Below are positions 60,003-64,000 of a DNA stretch of 64,000 bases, in pieces. Source of the stretch: Nitrospira sp. (lineage in GTDB: Bacteria; Nitrospirota; Nitrospiria; Nitrospirales; Nitrospiraceae); assembly GCA_031315995.1 (NCBI GenBank), contig JALDRG010000007.1, positions 186,001 to 250,000 on the forward strand, read 5' to 3'. Under the pieces are notes generated by a model, which had not been told where the DNA came from, ran no database searches, and worked only from the letters and a program-made list of their open reading frames with translations. The position numbers and the translations under genes were made by a program. Each line of letters starts with the position of its first letter. Position 1 is the stretch's first letter.

Positions 60003-61735
60003 AACATTATCTTCGCCTGCTCAAATATCTGCATCCCTACCGGTTTCGACTGGGGGCGGCGTTCCTCTGTGCGCTGTTCGTGGCCGGGCTCTCTGCCGCC
60101 TATGCTTGGCTGGTGCGCCCGGTCCTCGACGGACTGTTCATCAGCAAGGATGAAAGCCTGCTGCTGGTGCTCCCCATCGCTATTCTGGCGGTGGCGGTGC
60201 TGAAGGGGGTGTTCAACTATGGTCAGAACTATTTGATGAACTATGTCGGGAACAAGGTGATCGGCGACATCCGAGAGCAGCTCTTCTCCAAGCTGGTAGG
60301 GTTACCGGTTCGTTTTCACGACACGAATACGTCGGGTCGTTTGGTGTCGCGCGTCATCAACGATGTCAATCAGATGGCCAACGCTGTGGCCGGGGTGCTG
60401 AAAGATTTGTTCCAGCAGGGGCTGACGTTTTTGGCGATGATGGGCGTGATCATCTATCAGAATTGGAAACTGGCGATGGTCTCCATGATCGTCGTGCCGC
60501 TGTCGGTGGTGACGATGGCGCGGATGGGGCAACGGTTGAGGGGGCTCGCCACGCGCGGCCAGGAACGTATGGGCGATATGGCTTCGACCCTGCAGGAAAC
60601 GTTGGCCGGTATTCGCATGGTGAAATCGTTCGGCCGGGAAGAGGCGGAATCCAAGCGGTTTCGCCAGAGCAACGACGCCTTTATTCACACGACGATGAAG
60701 GCCATTCAGGTGTCCTCGCTGGGGTCGTCCCATATGGAGGTCATCGGTGTGCTCGGGGTGGCAGGGATCATCTGGTATGGCGGGTATCTGGTGATTCATG
60801 ATGAAATGACTCCCGGCGCCTTCTTCTCATTCCTGGCGGCCATGTTTATGGCCTATACGCCGATCCGAAGACTTTCGGGGGCGAATAACACGGTTCAGCA
60901 GGCGTTGGCGGCCGCCGAACGGGTCTTTGACGTGCTCGATCTTCCGACGGAACAGGAGTCCCACGGAGGCCAGACGGAATTGCCGGCCATTTCACACTCC
61001 CTCGAATTTCGGCAGGTCGCATTTCGATATGCGGGCCAGGGCGAGCCTGCGCTGGCCGGTATCGATTTGACGATTCGGGCCGGAGAGATTATCGCCTTCG
61101 TGGGCAGCAGCGGGAGCGGCAAGACCACTCTGGTGAGTCTGTTGCCGAGGTTTTACGATCCGACCGGAGGGCAGATTCTGATCGACGGGGTGGATCTTCA
61201 GTCCTGCAGTTTGCGTTCGGTCCGCGGGCAGATCGGCATCGTGTCGCAGGAAGTCGTGTTGTTCGACGATACGGTGCGCAACAACATCGGCTACGGACGG
61301 CTGGGTGCCACGCCGGACGATGTGATGCGGGCCGCCCAGTTGGCCTATGCGCATGAGTTCATCGTTCGGATGCCGGCCGGTTATGATACGTTGATTGGAG
61401 AGCGGGGGCTGAAGCTATCAGGCGGCGAGCGACAGCGTCTGGCCATCGCGCGGGCGATTCTCCGAGACCCACCCATCCTGATCCTGGATGAAGCGACCTC
61501 GGCGTTGGATACCCAGTCGGAGCGGATCGTCCAGCTGGCTCTGAGCAATTTGATGCATAACCGCACGACCCTGGTGGTGGCGCACCGGTTATCGACCATT
61601 CAGAATGCCGATCGCATCGTGGTGTTGGACCGAGGGACGGTCGCGGAGGTCGGCTCGCACGAAGAATTATTACGCAAGGGTGGCCTGTATAAGCGTCTAC
61701 ATGCGATGCAGTTTGCCGATGCGATTCCGGAGTAA
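59999..61735 (+). CDS. msbA: Lipid A export ABC transporter MsbA
   Basis: 578 residues, a fused ABC half-transporter. Six membrane segments in the first 310 residues are followed by an ATPase with Walker A GSSGSGKTTLVSLL, LSGGERQRLAIARAILRDPP and Walker B ILILDEATSALD. It flips the lipid A core across the inner membrane. ATG 59999 overlaps the lpxB stop; GTG 59990 is in frame. Context among lpx genes supports MsbA over other exporters. Confidence 0.93.
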   Translation: MKHYLRLLKYLHPYRFRLGAAFLCALFVAGLSAAYAWLVRPVLDGLFISKDESLLLVLPIAILAVAVLKGVFNYGQNYLMNYVGNKVIGDIREQLFSKLVGLPVRFHDTNTSGRLVSRVINDVNQMANAVAGVLKDLFQQGLTFLAMMGVIIYQNWKLAMVSMIVVPLSVVTMARMGQRLRGLATRGQERMGDMASTLQETLAGIRMVKSFGREEAESKRFRQSNDAFIHTTMKAIQVSSLGSSHMEVIGVLGVAGIIWYGGYLVIHDEMTPGAFFSFLAAMFMAYTPIRRLSGANNTVQQALAAAERVFDVLDLPTEQESHGGQTELPAISHSLEFRQVAFRYAGQGEPALAGIDLTIRAGEIIAFVGSSGSGKTTLVSLLPRFYDPTGGQILIDGVDLQSCSLRSVRGQIGIVSQEVVLFDDTVRNNIGYGRLGATPDDVMRAAQLAYAHEFIVRMPAGYDTLIGERGLKLSGGERQRLAIARAILRDPPILILDEATSALDTQSERIVQLALSNLMHNRTTLVVAHRLSTIQNADRIVVLDRGTVAEVGSHEELLRKGGLYKRLHAMQFADAIPE

Positions 61736-61760
61736 GAGTACCGTGAACGGTGAGCGTCCT

Positions 61761-62473
61761 ATGACCACTGATCGATCGCCGTCGTCGCTTCAGCCACAGC
61801 CGTGGCAGAAGCGGGTAGTGAACGCACTGAAGGTTGCCATAGTGCCGCCCGTCGGTTATCAGGTCATTCAGATGCTGCGCCGCACAATGACCTGGCGTAC
61901 CGAGGGCTTTGAGCATGTGTCCCGGTTGTTCCGGCAAGAGAAGCGGGTGATCCTGGCCTTCTGGCATGCCCAACAGTTGATGATGCCGCTCGCCATTCCG
62001 GGCCTGGTCGCCCATGTGTTGATCAGCCAGCATCGCGATGGTGAACTGATTCGCCGCATCGTGGCGCGTTTCGGGCTGGATGCCGTGCGCGGGTCCAGCA
62101 CCAGAGGGGGCGCGGAGGCATTGCGACAACTGATCCGCCTTGGACGGACCGGCGGCAATCTGGTGTTGACGCCCGACGGACCGAAGGGGCCCCGTCAGGT
62201 TGCCAAGCTGGGAGTGGTGCAACTGGCGAGGGCCACCGGCCTGCCGATCATCCCCATGGCGTTCGGCTGCTCAAAAAAAAACTCTTCGCGAGCTGGGATC
62301 GGTTTATCATGCCCTATCCATTTACACGCGGCATCTTTCTCCTGGGGCCGCCGATCGCAGTTCCGCCCGACGCCTCCACTGACGACCTCGAGCGTTTCCG
62401 TCGGGAGTTGGAAGAGACGCTGAACCGCATGACGACCGAGGCCGATGAGGCCGTCCTGCGGGCTGGTCCCTGA
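61761..62473 (+). pseudogene. DUF374 lysophospholipid acyltransferase, frameshifted at a 9-A run
   Basis: The first 171 codons encode a DUF374/LPLAT protein (VILAFWHAQQLMMPLA, VLISQHRDGELIRRIVARFG, LTPDGPKGPRQVAKLGVVQLARATGLPIIPMAFG). At 62274-62282 a run of nine A shifts the frame: as written it gives KKNSSRAG and runs on to 62423. Adding one A (or a -1 slip) gives KKKLFASWDRFIMPYPFTRG and a stop at 62473, overlapping the kdtA start as TGATG. The restored protein of 237 residues has the normal family end. The cause is a sequence error, slippage, or real decay. Confidence 0.8.
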
Positions 62474-63828
62474 TGTGGTATCTGCTCTACAACAGCCTCC
62501 TGCTCCTGGTTTCCCCGGTTATCCTGTTCGTCTTGTTGGCCAAGCAGCGATGTCGTCGCGGGTTGCCACAGCGGTTGGGGCTGCTGGCGGGGACGTCGTC
62601 GTCTAACCCTGCCGTCGGGGCAGGCTGCATCTGGATACATGCGGTATCGTTGGGCGAGGTCGTGGCGGCCGTGCCGCTCGTGCGCGATCTGCGCCGGCGG
62701 TATCCCGCCGCGAGGTTGGTCGTCTCGACCGTGACCGAAACCGGACGCGAGGCGGTGGAGCAGCGGTTGGAGGGTGTGGCCGAGCATCGATACGCTCCGC
62801 TGGATTTTCCCTGGGTCGTCAATCAGGCGATCGACCATCTCCAGCCGAGCCTCTACGTGTTTGTCGAGACGGAACTCTGGCCGAATCTCCTGCGGAGTTT
62901 GCGGCAGCGGAAGGTGCCCTCGATTCTGGTCAACGGGCGGCTGTCCACACGTTCCTTTGAGCGGCAACGCCTGCCCGTGATCCGGGGGTTCTATCGAACG
63001 ATGCTGAACATGATCAGTTGTTGCCTCATGCAATCGGAGCGAGATGCCCAACGGATGATCGAATTGGGTGCCGAACCGTCGCGGGTCAGATGCACGGGCA
63101 ATATCAAGTTCGATCAGCCGATTCCGCAGGTTGCCGTGGGGGGGACGGTCATATCGAAAGCATTGCTCGGGCTGACCGACCGGGAACAGTTGCTGGTGGC
63201 CGGGAGCACGCATCCTGGAGAAGAAGAATCGATCATCGATGCTTATCAGGCCCTGGGCGCCGAATTTTCCGATCTTCGTTTGGTCCTGGCGCCTCGCCAT
63301 ATCGAGCGAGCGGCCCAGGTGGAACAGATGATCAGAATCAAGGGCCTCACGGTGACCCGCCGCAGTACCGGTGGGAAGGAGCCGATGGCCGGGATCGGCC
63401 CACGTGTGTTGGTGCTGGATACGCGAGGGGAGCTGGCCCTGTTGTATCGTGATGCAGTGGTGGCCTTTGTCGGGGGAACGCTCGTGCCGGTGGGAGGACA
63501 CAATCTGTTGGAACCGGCGGTCTGGGGAAAACCGGTCCTCTTCGGTCCGCATACCGACCATTGCGCTGAAGTGGCTGCGCTCCTGGTGAATGCCCAGGGG
63601 GGACGAGTGATACGGGATGAACAGGATCTTGCGCAGGTGGTGCGGGAACTGCTTCGGAACCCCGATGTTGTGCAACGGATGGGGTTGGCGGCGCAGCAAG
63701 TGGTGGCCGACAATCAAGGCGCCCTCCAGCGCAGCGTGGAGATCATCGCCACATTTCTTCCGGAGCCAGAGGCTTCGAAGGACTCGCGGATGGAGCAGCG
63801 GCGGGAGTCGTCGAGTCGGCAATCGTAA
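62473..63828 (+). CDS. kdtA: 3-deoxy-D-manno-octulosonic acid transferase
   Basis: 451 residues (also called WaaA). An N-terminal membrane anchor (LLYNSLLLLVSPVILFVLL), the catalytic Glu in HAVSLGEVVAAVPLV, then FVETELWPNLL, LVNGRLSTRSFERQ, TGNIKFDQP, VAGSTHPGEEE and FVGGTLVPVGGHNLLEPAVWGKP. It adds Kdo to lipid IVA. The start overlaps the proper stop of the DUF374 gene and its stop overlaps lpxK. Confidence 0.95.
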   Translation: MWYLLYNSLLLLVSPVILFVLLAKQRCRRGLPQRLGLLAGTSSSNPAVGAGCIWIHAVSLGEVVAAVPLVRDLRRRYPAARLVVSTVTETGREAVEQRLEGVAEHRYAPLDFPWVVNQAIDHLQPSLYVFVETELWPNLLRSLRQRKVPSILVNGRLSTRSFERQRLPVIRGFYRTMLNMISCCLMQSERDAQRMIELGAEPSRVRCTGNIKFDQPIPQVAVGGTVISKALLGLTDREQLLVAGSTHPGEEESIIDAYQALGAEFSDLRLVLAPRHIERAAQVEQMIRIKGLTVTRRSTGGKEPMAGIGPRVLVLDTRGELALLYRDAVVAFVGGTLVPVGGHNLLEPAVWGKPVLFGPHTDHCAEVAALLVNAQGGRVIRDEQDLAQVVRELLRNPDVVQRMGLAAQQVVADNQGALQRSVEIIATFLPEPEASKDSRMEQRRESSSRQS

Positions 63829-64000
63829 TGGCGGCGACTATGTCGAGAGGGCTGCGATCCTGGCAGCGGTGGGCCGGGTATCCCTACGAACTTGCGGCGC
63901 TGGCTCGGCTGTGGTGTTACAACCATGGCTGGTTCAGGACACGTCGGCTGCCTCGTCCCGTGATCAGTGTGGGGAATCTGACGGTGGGCGGAACGGGAAA
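63828..64000 (+). CDS. lpxK: Tetraacyldisaccharide 4'-kinase LpxK, partial
   Basis: Only the first 57 codons lie in the window. A short hydrophobic N-terminal region (YPYELAALARLWCYNHGWF) is followed by PVISVGNLTVGGTGK, the Walker A region of LpxK. It phosphorylates the lipid A disaccharide at the 4' position. ATG 63828 overlaps the kdtA stop (TAATG). Confidence 0.92.
   Translation, partial: MAATMSRGLRSWQRWAGYPYELAALARLWCYNHGWFRTRRLPRPVISVGNLTVGGTG

Noticed and set aside
62314..63822. 502-codon reverse frame
   Set aside because: Antisense to kdtA; composition is dominated by His, Arg and Pro.

Overview
The window looks like chromosome of a Gram-negative Nitrospirota bacterium, most likely genus Nitrospira. 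This is inferred from gene content, with no database search. A complete outer-membrane/lipid A block sits beside an actinobacterial-type 20S proteasome set (ARC/Mpa ATPase, Dop, PrcB, PrcA, PafA), a chlorite-dismutase-family heme protein and very large multi-PAS sensor kinases. Base composition is even and GC-rich with strong G/C preference at third codon positions. I see no insertion sequences, phage genes, CRISPR arrays, rRNA or convincing tRNA genes, so this reads as core chromosome.

Layout. 1-2.5 kb: a secreted Lon-like (S16) protein running off the left edge, an SDR oxidoreductase, a possible small reverse gene and a NUDIX hydrolase. 2.6-8.9 kb: a signalling block with a four-PAS HisKA_3 kinase, its LuxR-type regulator, a receiver-like protein without the phospho-acceptor Asp, and a sigma-54 activator. 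9.2-14.9 kb: small envelope and unknown genes, an FKBP isomerase and the Cld/ChdC-family gene. 14.9-19.1 kb: cinA, thpR, uvrB. 19.8-24.5 kb: ffh-rpsP-rimM-trmD-rplS-rnhB-yraN. 24.6-28.7 kb: ftsE-ftsX-envC-ctpA. 29.3-31.0 kb: thiS-thiG-thiE. 31.2-37.5 kb: the proteasome/pupylation operon, followed by an M23 peptidase. 38.6-45.0 kb: a reverse three-gene kinase/response-regulator operon. 45.2-51.7 kb, all reverse: HD phosphohydrolase, DUF2062 protein, thiL, lon, galU. 52.1-64.0 kb: bamA, two OmpH/Skp chaperones, fabZ, lpxA, lpxI, a GnnA-like oxidoreductase, lpxB, msbA, a frameshifted DUF374 acyltransferase, kdtA and the start of lpxK.

The genes form working modules. One is outer-membrane biogenesis: BamA and Skp for proteins; LpxA, LpxI, LpxB, LpxK, KdtA and MsbA for lipid A. 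Another is division-site peptidoglycan hydrolysis (FtsEX-EnvC). There are two ATP-dependent proteolysis systems (proteasome and Lon) and thiamine biosynthesis split over two loci. The observations most worth following are: no Pup/UBact gene in the proteasome operon; a CRP/FNR-like palindrome at an activator position upstream of its promoter; a homopolymer frameshift in the lipid A acyltransferase gene; a GnnA-like gene without a visible GnnB partner; and several promoters whose -10 boxes lie so close to the start codon that leaderless mRNAs are predicted.
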